A stretch of 64,000 bases of DNA from assembly GCA_017656265.1 (NCBI GenBank), contig JACDOD010000014.1, positions 1-64,000 of the forward strand. Direction: 5' to 3'. Positions 17,785-25,959 of the stretch are shown one piece after another. The stretch comes from Bacillaceae bacterium (GTDB lineage: Bacteria > Bacillota > Bacilli > Bacillales > Alkalibacillaceae). A model generated the notes under the pieces. It saw only the letters and a program-made list of their open reading frames with translations, had not been told where the DNA came from and searched no databases. The position numbers were made by a program, and so were the translations under genes. How positions within the stretch are numbered: the stretch's first letter is position 1; the number at the start of each line of letters is the position of its first letter.

Positions 17785-18321
17785 TTAAACATAATATCTA
17801 TCGTTTGCTTTTCCTTTTCTTCTTTCGAGATCAATTTTATTTAACAGCTGTACAAGCTGTTTTTCTTCTTTTAAAGACAATTGAATGAATTCCAAATCAT
17901 AGCTTAAAGATGTTTGATTAAAATGCTCATATTTTTTTAAAATTTTAGCTTTAATCGAAAATTCTTGTTCCCCGAGAATAAAATATACTTTTAATAAGAA
18001 ATTAGGTTTAATGGGCAAATTATAATCACTATTCAATGTTAGACCTTTTATGCTTAGAAATTCTATACGACCTCTGAACTTTTTATTACATAGCTTTTTA
18101 AACAAATCATCTTCGCAATCAATAATTCTGACCTCACATTCTGCATTCTCTACAATTACCTGAAAATTCTTCTGACTATTTAATTCCGATTTAAACTTTT
18201 CAAAATTAGTTCTTATAAACATAAAGTTCTTCTTGTGAAGACAAGCTTCTTTTTTATATTTTAATAAACAGAATAAAAGCACCAGCACAATAATAAGTTC
18301 AACCAATGTTAGATAAAACAC
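17785..18321 (-). CDS. Membrane-anchored PilZ-like protein
   Basis: Protein of 178 residues from GTG 18321, behind GAGGTGATGGTAAA. One N-terminal helix (about 1-20) is followed by a linker and a beta-rich domain at about 75-170. The part RGRIEFLSIKGLTLNSD looks like the (D/N)xSxxG strand of PilZ, but the Asp/Asn is replaced by Phe and no clean RxxxR is seen, so cyclic-di-GMP binding may be lost or altered. It begins seven bases after the EAL gene and is surely co-expressed with it. The PilZ assignment is moderate; it relies partly on this context. Confidence 0.55.
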   Translation of the reverse strand: MFYLTLVELIIVLVLLFCLLKYKKEACLHKKNFMFIRTNFEKFKSELNSQKNFQVIVENAECEVRIIDCEDDLFKKLCNKKFRGRIEFLSIKGLTLNSDYNLPIKPNFLLKVYFILGEQEFSIKAKILKKYEHFNQTSLSYDLEFIQLSLKEEKQLVQLLNKIDLERRKGKANDRYYV

Positions 18322-18328
18322 TTTACCA

Positions 18329-19048
18329 TCACCTCATAATCTTATTTAATAATGGAGATGGCTTTCCAAGTGCATATCCTTGTCCGTATTCTATTCCGAG
18401 CGATTTAACTATTGCTAGTTCTTTTGGTTGCTCGATTCCTTCAGCTATTAATTCTATTCCAAATTCTCCGCAGTATTTTTTTAACAACTTTAACATAGAT
18501 TGCTTCTTCAAGTTCTCTGCTATTCCATCAATTAAATATCGATCAATTTTAATAAAATCAGGTTCATATTCAAGAATAGATTTAATCTCCAGGTTCCCTT
18601 TTCCCAAATCATCTATGGCAATTGAAATCCCAATCGACTTTAACATCGATATTATTTTAGAGAAGCGATCAAAGTTTGAAACTTTCCCCGATTCATTAAT
18701 TTCAAGCACTAAACGACACGTTGATTCAACTTGATTAACTACATTTTTTATAAATGACGGAAACTGAGTGTGTAAAAGTGTTGAAGGAAAAATATTCAAG
18801 AATAATGTTCCTTCACATTTTGAAAAACTTGATAAACTATAGGTTTTGGCGGCTTTGCAAATCGATTTTGTATCTAATTCAAATAGCTTTTTTTCTTTTT
18901 TTGCTAATTCAAATGTCTGTTCAGGGCTATTGAACCTATCAGATCTGAACAACACCTCATAGCCAACTAAAGTCCATTCTTGGATATTATAAATAGGTTG
19001 GTAATAATGAAAGAAATCATCCTTTCTTAACAACGTTTCAATTGACAC
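18329..19048 (-). CDS. Stand-alone EAL-domain cyclic-di-GMP phosphodiesterase
   Basis: Protein of 239 residues made only of an EAL domain. I start at GTG 19048 (MSIETLLRKD), five bases after GGCGGTGA; an alternative GTG at 19057 sits inside this site. All catalytic positions of active EAL enzymes are present: E31 (in EVLFR), N85, E116, D146-D147 (IAIDDLGKG), K167 (FIKIDR), E203 (IAEGIE) and Q223 (GQGYALGKP). It should hydrolyse cyclic-di-GMP to pGpG. It follows a cyclic-di-GMP riboswitch and precedes the PilZ-like gene. Base composition is clearly more AT-rich than in yhbH and app, a sign of transfer. Confidence 0.92.
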   Translation of the reverse strand: MSIETLLRKDDFFHYYQPIYNIQEWTLVGYEVLFRSDRFNSPEQTFELAKKEKKLFELDTKSICKAAKTYSLSSFSKCEGTLFLNIFPSTLLHTQFPSFIKNVVNQVESTCRLVLEINESGKVSNFDRFSKIISMLKSIGISIAIDDLGKGNLEIKSILEYEPDFIKIDRYLIDGIAENLKKQSMLKLLKKYCGEFGIELIAEGIEQPKELAIVKSLGIEYGQGYALGKPSPLLNKIMR

Positions 19049-19070
19049 TGTATTCACCGCCTTTTAAATA

Positions 19071-19100
19071 ATAAAAAACACCCTCATTCGAAAATGAGAC
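19071..19100 (-). terminator. Terminator of the cyclic-di-GMP riboswitch expression platform
   Basis: On the minus strand CTCATT-TTCG-AATGAG is followed by GGTG and a six-T tract. It lies between the riboswitch aptamer and the EAL gene, so it can decide read-through into the gene. Confidence 0.75.
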
Positions 19101-19116
19101 TGCTTTTTGTCCCACT

Positions 19117-19197
19117 TCTTCGGTAACTCGGCTGCCTTAGTGAAAACCTTAGGCCCGTGGTTTTGCGTCCCTACTTTTCAATAGGTTTGCCATTATC
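19117..19197 (-). ncRNA. Cyclic-di-GMP-I riboswitch (GEMM)
   Basis: Read on the minus strand, the stretch has the conserved parts of the GEMM-I aptamer in order: GGCAAACC, a hairpin CCTATT-GAAA-AGTAGG with the GAAA tetraloop, GGACGCAAA, GGGCCTAAGG, AAGGCAGCCG and GTTACCG. The closing stem is partly paired. A terminator hairpin and the EAL phosphodiesterase start codon follow within 70 bases. Expression of an enzyme that destroys cyclic-di-GMP would thus be tied to the level of cyclic-di-GMP itself. Motif recognition is by eye. Confidence 0.92.
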
Positions 19198-19211
19198 GGA
19201 AAGCTTCGTCA

Positions 19212-19614
19212 TTATAATTTTTCTTTTTCATCAAAAAGACTTTTATCTATATGGAAATTTCCGTATTGTAAAATCAGATCAATTTTATTATTGACATTTA
19301 ATTTATGATAGATTTTTTTCATATGTGTCTTTACAGTATTTTCTGAGATGTGAATACTTTTTGCTATTTCTCCCACTGAATAACCTTTCAATATTAGCGA
19401 AAAAATCTGGTATTCACGCTCAGTTAAATTTTTTTTTTAACTCCTTGTCTCTCTGGAAATGATTGGAATTATTAAGAAGAATATTGTGAAGGGCTTTTAA
19501 TCTGGATATTCTTGTAGAATTTTTACTACCTTCACTGCTTAAGGTTACATTAATTGCATACACTAAGTCTTCTATGTCTTCACTAGTAAGTTTAAATGAT
19601 GTTATTAATTCCAT
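19212..19614 (-). pseudogene. LuxR/GerE-type regulator interrupted at a run of ten A
   Basis: The ATG frame at 19614 reads MELITSFKLTSEDIEDL... and stops shortly after codon 60, just past a run of ten A on the coding strand (19429-19438). Deleting one A joins it to a frame reading LTEREYQIFSLILKGYSVGE, then IAKSIHISENTVKTHMKKIY, a complete GerE helix-turn-helix, ending at 19212. The joined product would be about 133 residues. The break could be a mutation, a sequencing slip, phase variation, or a site of transcriptional slippage. It lies upstream of the riboswitch in the same direction and may regulate the module. Confidence 0.8.
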
Positions 19615-20049
19615 ATTATTGCCCCCTATCTGCTACAATTTTCGATATATTTTTGCAATTTTTGCTATTACTAATTACATTACTACAATGTTAGGACAAT
19701 TGTTATCACTAATAAGGGTTAATCTTTCACACTTTTTAGCTATCTGGTTAGGTAATATAAGCTATCAAAAAGAATTTTTTGGTAAAATCACTCACCCAAT
19801 CGCCTGCTTTTTGAAAGTGTCTTATTGTTTTTATCCATGGGATAGCCTTGAAAAAAGTATCAACGTCCTTTCCAAGGTTTTTTATAATTTAACGCTCGAT
19901 TACTGTCAACAAAACCTTTTGTTGTTGGATTCGTGATAGCATTTTAAGACACTTCATTTAACCCAATCACCAAAAGTTTTAGATTGTATTTCTGCATTCA
20001 TATATCAGAAAGTTGACCCCCGCTCCCGATATGATGTATATGGACACAA
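19615..20049. other. Gene-free AT-rich end of the cassette with a 10-bp inverted repeat
   Basis: No convincing gene on either strand. AAGTGTCTTA at 19815-19824 and TAAGACACTT at 19945-19954 are perfect inverted repeats 120 bases apart. They could be remnant mobile-element ends or regulator sites, but no transposase or integrase fragment was recognised. The stretch should hold the promoter of the LuxR-type gene. Confidence 0.5.
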
Positions 20050-20222
20050 AAAAGCCCTCACATCGAGGGCTTTTTACGCATATAATTCTTCGGATTGCTT
20101 TTTAAAGATTTTTTTAAGGGCATAAAATACATCACCTTTCCGCCTGAGGACATAATGCCTGAACTTCGGATCGTCGATTTTGTAGTAGACGGACATCAGG
20201 GTAGAGTGGCGGTTGTACTGGT
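20050..20222. repeat. Right copy of the 173-bp direct repeat (native position in yhbH)
   Basis: Holds the terminator hairpin AAAAGCCCTC / GAGGGCTTTT, the stop codon and the last codons of yhbH. It matches 17581-17753 at 171 of 173 positions by my count. Similarity ends abruptly on both sides, apart from a shared CACAAAA just outside the terminator. Confidence 0.95.
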
Positions 20223-21237
20223 TCACCTCACCATATCCAAACATATTTGAAACGTCCATTAATTCATTCACAAGCTGCACACAATTTTTATTATCGGATG
20301 TGAGGTTGTCGCCATCAGAAAAGTGAATGGGATAAATATTGTAGCTGGAAGGGGAATATTTTTGGTCAATCAGTTCTAAAGCTTTCCGGTAGGCAGATGA
20401 GCAAATGGTTCCTCCACTTTCACCCTTTGAGAAAAATTCTTCTTCTGTAACCACTTTTGCTTCCGTATGATGTGAAATAAATTCAATATCCACCGTTTCA
20501 TATTTTTGTCTGAGGAATCTGGTGGTCCAAAAGAAGAAGCTTCGAGCCATATACTTTTCCCAGAGTCCCATGCTTCCTGACGTATCCATCATGGCCAGCA
20601 CTACGGCTTTTGAGTCGGGCTTTTTGACGTCTTCCCAGGTTTTAAAGCGCAAGTCATCGGGATAGATGGGCTGAAAAGATGTTTTACCATCTTTGGCGTT
20701 TCTTCTTAATGCTTCTATAAGGGTGCGCCTTTTATCAATGTTCCCGGTTAACCCTGTCTTTCTTAAGTCTTTAAACTCCGGCTCCACATGGACAATTTGA
20801 TCCTTCTCTTTGCTTTCTAAATTTGGGAGCTCTAAATGCTGGAAAAACTCTTCTTCGAGCTCGGCAAAGGAGACTTCTGTTTCATAGTAGTCCTGACCCG
20901 GCTGATCTCCTGCCTGGTTTTCTCCTCCCTGTCCCTTTTGCTGCTGATCTCCGTCTTTTGCCACCACATCTCCTATTTGACTGTCTCCATCTCCCTGGCC
21001 CACATGTTTATTTTTATCATAGTTGTAACGGATCTTATATTCATTAAGGGAACGAACAGGAATCTTAATCACATCTTTACCATTAGACATGATAATGCTC
21101 TCTTCTGATATCAATTCTGGCAATTTCTTTTTAATGGCTTCTTTCACTTTCTCTTTGTGACGTTTCTGATCTTCATGTCCTTTCTTGTGGAGGGACCAGT
21201 CTTCTTCCGAAATGACAAACATCTTATGATTACCCAA
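20074..21237 (-). CDS. yhbH: Sporulation protein YhbH (UPF0229, VWA domain)
   Basis: Protein of 387 residues, started at TTG 21237 behind AAAGGAGGGAAAAGCA. Residues about 1-110 are charged, with a Gly/Asp/Gln-rich linker near 80-110. A von Willebrand A domain follows, with the metal-binding MDTSGSMG near 222-229. In Bacillus, yhbH is a mother-cell sporulation gene next to prkA and functionally linked with the PrkA kinase and SpoVR. Here prkA is 11 kb away and spoVR is not in the window. The last 48 codons are duplicated 2.5 kb downstream. Confidence 0.93.
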   Translation of the reverse strand: MGNHKMFVISEEDWSLHKKGHEDQKRHKEKVKEAIKKKLPELISEESIIMSNGKDVIKIPVRSLNEYKIRYNYDKNKHVGQGDGDSQIGDVVAKDGDQQQKGQGGENQAGDQPGQDYYETEVSFAELEEEFFQHLELPNLESKEKDQIVHVEPEFKDLRKTGLTGNIDKRRTLIEALRRNAKDGKTSFQPIYPDDLRFKTWEDVKKPDSKAVVLAMMDTSGSMGLWEKYMARSFFFWTTRFLRQKYETVDIEFISHHTEAKVVTEEEFFSKGESGGTICSSAYRKALELIDQKYSPSSYNIYPIHFSDGDNLTSDNKNCVQLVNELMDVSNMFGYGEVNQYNRHSTLMSVYYKIDDPKFRHYVLRRKGDVFYALKKIFKKQSEELYA

Positions 21238-21269
21238 TGCTTTTCCCTCCTTTTTACGGTTATTACTCT

Positions 21270-21298
21270 AGTGTATGCAGGTATAGGATTCGATTTGA
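21270..21298 (-). promoter_or_regulatory. Sigma-E-like promoter of yhbH
   Basis: On the minus strand CATACACT (plus positions 21270-21277), a full match to the sigma-E -10 consensus, lies 14 bases after TCAAATC (21292-21298), a fair -35. B. subtilis yhbH is transcribed by sigma-E. Confidence 0.55.
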
Positions 21299-21384
21299 GT
21301 GTTTTTCTCTAAAATTTTGGCAAAAAATGAAACGAAACAAATGATAGATACGACTAACCTTTCAGAAAGAGAGGTGCAAAAAAG

Positions 21385-21873
21385 ATGAAAAAACTGTTTA
21401 TGTTCATCACTGTGTTAGGTATTCTGCTTGGGGGATGCGGAACCGATCATGGAGGTTCCCCTGAGTCTGATCTTTCTGGGATGTATATTTCAGCATTCGA
21501 AGAGCTTATTCAGCAGGATTCAGGCTTAAATTATCCTATGAACTTCATTAGTTTTGACTTTACGGAGCTGGAATTGTCACAGGCAGAAAAAGAAAGAATT
21601 ATGGACTACTTTGAAGCGGAGTATGAGGCAGAAATTATGGAAAAAGACCTGGAACAGCTGCAGGATGAAGGGTATTTTAATAAAGAAAAACTGATGCTTG
21701 AAGAAGGTTTTCTTTTATCTATTAAAAAAGTAGAAAAACTTAGTAAAGGTCATTATAAAGTCGAAGGTGAAAAATACCGGTCCGGACTAGGAGCAATAGG
21801 ATTAGCCATTGAAGTTCAAAAGAACAATGGTAGCTGGGAAGTATCCGATTCAACGTACTTATGGATTTCCTGA
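21385..21873 (+). CDS. Putative lipoprotein of unknown function
   Basis: Protein of 162 residues behind AGAGAGGTGC. The signal peptide MKKLFMFITVLGILLGGCG ends with lipobox LGGC, so it is lipid-anchored through Cys18. The mature part is acidic, helical around FTELELSQAEKERIMDYFEA and likely beta-rich at the end (GHYKVEGEKYRSGLGAIGLA). I do not recognise the family. It is monocistronic and divergent from yhbH, with a decayed repeat behind it. Confidence 0.7.
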   Translation: MKKLFMFITVLGILLGGCGTDHGGSPESDLSGMYISAFEELIQQDSGLNYPMNFISFDFTELELSQAEKERIMDYFEAEYEAEIMEKDLEQLQDEGYFNKEKLMLEEGFLLSIKKVEKLSKGHYKVEGEKYRSGLGAIGLAIEVQKNNGSWEVSDSTYLWIS

Positions 21874-21885
21874 AAAAATCAGCAT

Positions 21886-22128
21886 GAGGCTAGGATCTAA
21901 AAAATTGAACAGTTAAGTAGATGTACAAATTGATTAAAAATTATATAGTCAATATGCCCGACTGCGGGAACAGCAGAAAAACAAAATCCAAGAGACAGAT
22001 AAATGAGATGCTTAGGAGAGCTAGGTCCGAACCCGCAGAAAGAATGCATGTTCAAATAATAAATATCCGAACTCATTCATATGGCGGACGAATCCAGTTC
22101 GGATATTTCCTTGCTTTTTCACCCTCAT
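21886..22128. repeat. Dispersed intergenic repeat (family 1), decayed copy, reverse orientation
   Basis: GAGGCTAGGATC opens the element; GCGGGAACAGCA and the closing hairpin ATATCCGAACTCATTC...CAGTTCGGATAT (near 22062-22107) align with the copy at 11308-11798, but the middle is shortened. Confidence 0.7.
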
Positions 22129-22145
22129 AGTTTAGGGTATATAAC

Positions 22146-22186
22146 AAGATCGATACATGGCAGTCATAGCGCCAGGTATCGATCTT
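22146..22186 (-). terminator. Terminator-like hairpin after appC
   Basis: AAGATCGATAC pairs perfectly with GTATCGATCTT, with further pairing inside (TGGC/GCCA). T tracts on both sides are weak, so it may serve transcripts from both directions. Confidence 0.6.
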
Positions 22187-22200
22187 AATTTTTGAATAAA

Positions 22201-23118
22201 TTAACGATAAGATTTTGGATTGAGGGCATCTTTAATCCCTTCCCCAATAAAGTTAATGGACAAAATCGTTAATGTAAGAACAACTGCCGGCGGAATCCAT
22301 GTCCATGGCATATTCTGCATGACATCAGGATCCCTTGAGGTTGACAGCATATTTCCCCAGCTTGGCACTTCAGTCGGTACACCAAATCCTAAATAACTTA
22401 ATCCCGATTCCGCTACAATCATGGTCGCAAATAAAATGGTAGCCTGCACAATAATCGTAGACAATACATTTGGCAGCAAGTGTTTGATGATTACCTTTGA
22501 AGGCTTGCACCCAATGGAAATAGCTGCAAGAATATACTCATTTTCCTTCTCAGACAGGATTTTGCTTCGTACCAGACGGGCGACGCCACCCCATCCTAAA
22601 ACACTGATTACAACGATCAGTACCCAAACACCTGATAACTTTCCAAACAAAATCGCATTTAATACAATAACAAATACTAGAAATGGAAAGTTCAGAATAA
22701 AGTCTGTAAATCGCATCAGAACGCTATCTACTACACCACCAAAATAGCCGGCAATAGAGCCTATAACCGTTCCAAAAACAACAATCAGTGCAGTAGCTGC
22801 AATACCTACTGTCAATGAAACTCTTCCGCCATAAAGGAGCCTGACAAAAACATCTCGTCCACTCTTATCGGTTCCCAGCCAGTGTTCACCGGAAGGAGGA
22901 AGAGACATTTGTCCAATGTTAACGCGGGTAATATCGATTGTCGTGATATAAGGTGCCAAAAATGACATAATCATTACAGTTAGCAAGAAAAATGAACTGA
23001 CCATAGCCAGCTTATTACGAACAAATTTTCTTCGGGCAATGGCCCATGGGGACATGCTTTTCGGTGGCTTTGATGGTGTCTGCTTTGTGTTTTTTTCAGT
23101 TAGTACTTCCACAGCCAC
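22201..23118 (-). CDS. appC: Oligopeptide ABC transporter permease AppC
   Basis: Inner-membrane permease of 305 residues with an N-terminal helix followed by a five-helix BPD_transp_1 core. The EAA-type loop AAISIGCKPSKVIIKHLLPN (about 195-215) contacts the ATPases. It is the fifth gene of an operon in the order appD-F-A-B-C, the order of the B. subtilis app operon. It is separated from appB by five bases. The operon order and the OppC-like sequence support an oligopeptide importer rather than a nickel or dipeptide one. Confidence 0.9.
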   Translation of the reverse strand: MAVEVLTEKNTKQTPSKPPKSMSPWAIARRKFVRNKLAMVSSFFLLTVMIMSFLAPYITTIDITRVNIGQMSLPPSGEHWLGTDKSGRDVFVRLLYGGRVSLTVGIAATALIVVFGTVIGSIAGYFGGVVDSVLMRFTDFILNFPFLVFVIVLNAILFGKLSGVWVLIVVISVLGWGGVARLVRSKILSEKENEYILAAISIGCKPSKVIIKHLLPNVLSTIIVQATILFATMIVAESGLSYLGFGVPTEVPSWGNMLSTSRDPDVMQNMPWTWIPPAVVLTLTILSINFIGEGIKDALNPKSYR

Positions 23119-23123
23119 TCCTC

Positions 23124-24095
23124 CTAATCTAGTCGTATTCGAGGGTCAACAACCCCATATAAAATATCTGCGATTAAGTTACCGAGTAATACTAAAAATG
23201 AAAACATCATGGTTAATGTCATGAGCACTGGATAATCCTGGTTTGTAACAGAGCTTAAGAACAGTTGTCCAATTCCCGGGTAAGTAAAAATAGCTTCGGT
23301 GATAATTGCTCCATTGACCAGCGTAACAATATCAAATCCAAGGAACGTAATCAGTGGAATAACTGAGTTCCTAAGGATGTGAACATTGTAAATTTTTCGT
23401 TCTGGCGTTCCTTTAGCACGGGCTGTTCGTACAAAGTCTTTCCGGCTGTTCTCAATAATGTCGTTACGCAGAAATTGAGTATAACTGGCCGTACTTAACA
23501 ATCCAAGTACGATTGCCGGCGTGATCACATGATGTATTTTGCTGATCCAGTAATCAAGAGTCCCCTTTTCAAGTGTTATATCCACCGATCCCTGAAAAGG
23601 AATCCAACCCAATTGGAAAGAGAAAAGATAAATGGCAAATACACCTGCAATATAAGATGGTATTGCCAGTCCAAAATAGTTAAAACCACCTATAAAATGA
23701 TCACCCGGAGTGTAGGGGCGTCTTCCTGCATACATTCCCATGGCAAATGCAAGAATATAAGTGATGGCAAGGGATGTAACACCCAGGAAAATCGTATTTG
23801 GCATCCGTTCTGCTATTAAATCAGATACGGGCATTTTATAGCGTGTCGATTTGCCAAAATCACCCTGGACAAAATTGGTTATCCAGCGTCCATACTGGAC
23901 ATGTATAGGATCGTTTAACCCAAGCTTTTCCCGCATTTCCTCTATATATTCTGGATCAGTATTGTTCGGATCAATTTCCCCCGAAAAGGGGTCCCCTGGC
24001 ATGGCTAATGCCAGGGTGAACACCACTACGGAGATAAGGAAGAGCATTGGAATCATGCCTAAGATTCTGCGGAGTGTATATTTTAACATCGTCAT
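23124..24095 (-). CDS. appB: Oligopeptide ABC transporter permease AppB
   Basis: Partner permease of 323 residues with six predicted membrane spans and the docking loop RTARAKGTPERKIYNVHILR at about 223-243. The N-terminal MLKYTLRRILGMIPMLFLIS is typical of OppB/AppB/DppB proteins. It lies between appA and appC in the same transcription unit. Confidence 0.9.
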   Translation of the reverse strand: MTMLKYTLRRILGMIPMLFLISVVVFTLALAMPGDPFSGEIDPNNTDPEYIEEMREKLGLNDPIHVQYGRWITNFVQGDFGKSTRYKMPVSDLIAERMPNTIFLGVTSLAITYILAFAMGMYAGRRPYTPGDHFIGGFNYFGLAIPSYIAGVFAIYLFSFQLGWIPFQGSVDITLEKGTLDYWISKIHHVITPAIVLGLLSTASYTQFLRNDIIENSRKDFVRTARAKGTPERKIYNVHILRNSVIPLITFLGFDIVTLVNGAIITEAIFTYPGIGQLFLSSVTNQDYPVLMTLTMMFSFLVLLGNLIADILYGVVDPRIRLD

Positions 24096-24134
24096 TCCCC
24101 TTATCTATAGTTCTGGTTGAAACAAAAAGGGTGT

Positions 24135-25916
24135 TTATTCTGCAATGTACCATTCAACTGGATTGTTCCAGCCGGATACAGCGAATTCCATGCCGCCCAT
24201 ACGTTTGCTGACAGCAACTGTTTCTTCAAGTTCTGTAATGTACAGCATTGGAAGGTCTTCGTTTACAATCTTTTGCCATTCTACATAAAGATCTTTACGT
24301 TTTTCATCTGAGGTACCAACAATATCGATATCTAAAGCATCATCCAGAAGCTGATCGCTTTCTGGGTTATCATAGCGCGTATAGTTCCAGAGTGCATCAG
24401 ATTTCCATAGTGCTGATGGATCAGGGTCAGCTCCAGTACCCCATCCTCCGTAGAACACTTCAATTTCTGGATTATCCTTTTCAATCATTTCATAGTAAAG
24501 ATTGACTTCAACCATATCCAGTTCCGTTTTCAGGCCAATGTCATTCCAGTATTGAGTCAATGCCTTCGCACGTGCCTCATACTGCGGATCTCCTACGTCA
24601 TAGTGAGAGAATTTGACAACAAATTCATCGCCATTTGGATCTTCTCTCCAGCCGTCACCATTCACATCTACATAGCCAGCTTCATCCAGCAATTGCTTTG
24701 CTTTTTCTGGATCGTACGGATAAGTATTCAGCTCACTGTCATCAGCAGCAATCCAGTGTGCTGATGGAACAGGTCGGTTAACTGGCTTGCCATAACCGCT
24801 GAAGAAGGCATCAATCCATGTTTCGCGGTCAATAGCATAGTACATAGCTTTTCGAAGGTTTTTGTTGGCATATTTATCATATTTCTCCACAATTTCTAGA
24901 GATTCGTTATCAAATTTACCAAGTTTGAATCCTACATAGTAGTATGCTAGACCAGGATAAGTAACTAGATCTGCATTATTCATTTTTTCTACCTGTGGTC
25001 CCATAGACGGGTGCACAGTAATAAAGTCAATCTCACCATTTTCAAGGGCTCCAAGTACAGAGCTTCGATCGACTACTTTTACAATAATTTTGTCTAACTT
25101 CGGTTCACCGTTCCAGTAGTCCTCAAATGGGACCAGCTCAACGGATTCACCTGGAATAATATTTTCAACTTTGTATGGTCCTAAACCAACAGGATTTCTG
25201 CGTACCGGATCAGAACCGGACATTTCTGCAACTGGAATACCTTCAAACGCAGTACGGTTCATCGGATATGTCCACAGATTAGTCAGGTTATTTACCCGTG
25301 CTTTATCAAATGTGATCTTGATAGTATAGTCATCAATCACTTCAACTCCTGAAATGCTGTCAGCTTCACCGTTCCGGTATGCTTCTGCACCTTCAATGGT
25401 TTGTACATTTGCATAGCGTGGTCCATCATAGTCCGGGTGAGCAATGGTCTCAAGGGCAAATACCCAGTCATGTACAGTCAGTTCATCACCATTATGCCAT
25501 TTAACACCCTCTTTAAATTTAAACGTAAATGTTTTGTTATCTTCTGTTTCCCAGGTAGCCAGGTTTGGCTGTGGTTTTAGGTTTTCGTCGTATTCAATTA
25601 ATCCTTCATCAAATAAGGAAATGATGTCGGCATCTGTTACAATTCCATAGAATGCCCAGTTGAATAATCCTTCAGGCTCAGAGTCAACACCAAATACCAT
25701 AGTTCCGCCCTTTTTAGGCTCATTGCTGTCTGATTGGTTTTCATCTGAGTCATTACTTGTGTCATTAGTATCGGTTGAATCATTCTGCTCTGTGTTGTCT
25801 GTTGTGTTATCCGTTTCATCCGTATCGGATGCTTCATCGCCGCCGCAGGCAGCAACTACTAAAGACAAACCAAGCAGCATGGCTAAAAGCCAGTACAATG
25901 ATTTTTTGTTTTTCAA
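24135..25916 (-). CDS. appA: Oligopeptide-binding lipoprotein AppA
   Basis: SBP family 5 binding protein of 593 residues. The signal sequence ends in lipobox VAAC near residue 24; a 45-residue Asp/Thr/Asn/Ser-rich acidic linker follows, which is common in secreted proteins of halotolerant bacilli. The SBP_bac_5 domain starts at about KKGGTMVFGV and includes WETEDNKTFTFKFKEGVKWH. The length is close to B. subtilis AppA, which takes long oligopeptides. It is the third gene of the operon. Confidence 0.9.
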   Translation of the reverse strand: MKNKKSLYWLLAMLLGLSLVVAACGGDEASDTDETDNTTDNTEQNDSTDTNDTSNDSDENQSDSNEPKKGGTMVFGVDSEPEGLFNWAFYGIVTDADIISLFDEGLIEYDENLKPQPNLATWETEDNKTFTFKFKEGVKWHNGDELTVHDWVFALETIAHPDYDGPRYANVQTIEGAEAYRNGEADSISGVEVIDDYTIKITFDKARVNNLTNLWTYPMNRTAFEGIPVAEMSGSDPVRRNPVGLGPYKVENIIPGESVELVPFEDYWNGEPKLDKIIVKVVDRSSVLGALENGEIDFITVHPSMGPQVEKMNNADLVTYPGLAYYYVGFKLGKFDNESLEIVEKYDKYANKNLRKAMYYAIDRETWIDAFFSGYGKPVNRPVPSAHWIAADDSELNTYPYDPEKAKQLLDEAGYVDVNGDGWREDPNGDEFVVKFSHYDVGDPQYEARAKALTQYWNDIGLKTELDMVEVNLYYEMIEKDNPEIEVFYGGWGTGADPDPSALWKSDALWNYTRYDNPESDQLLDDALDIDIVGTSDEKRKDLYVEWQKIVNEDLPMLYITELEETVAVSKRMGGMEFAVSGWNNPVEWYIAE

Positions 25917-25959
25917 TTTGTTCTACCCCCTGTAAATTGAATTTAAAACAATGATCATC

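Noticed and set aside
19815-19954. Insertion sequence with inverted ends
   Set aside because: The 10-bp inverted repeats are real but enclose only 120 bases with no transposase or clear target duplication.
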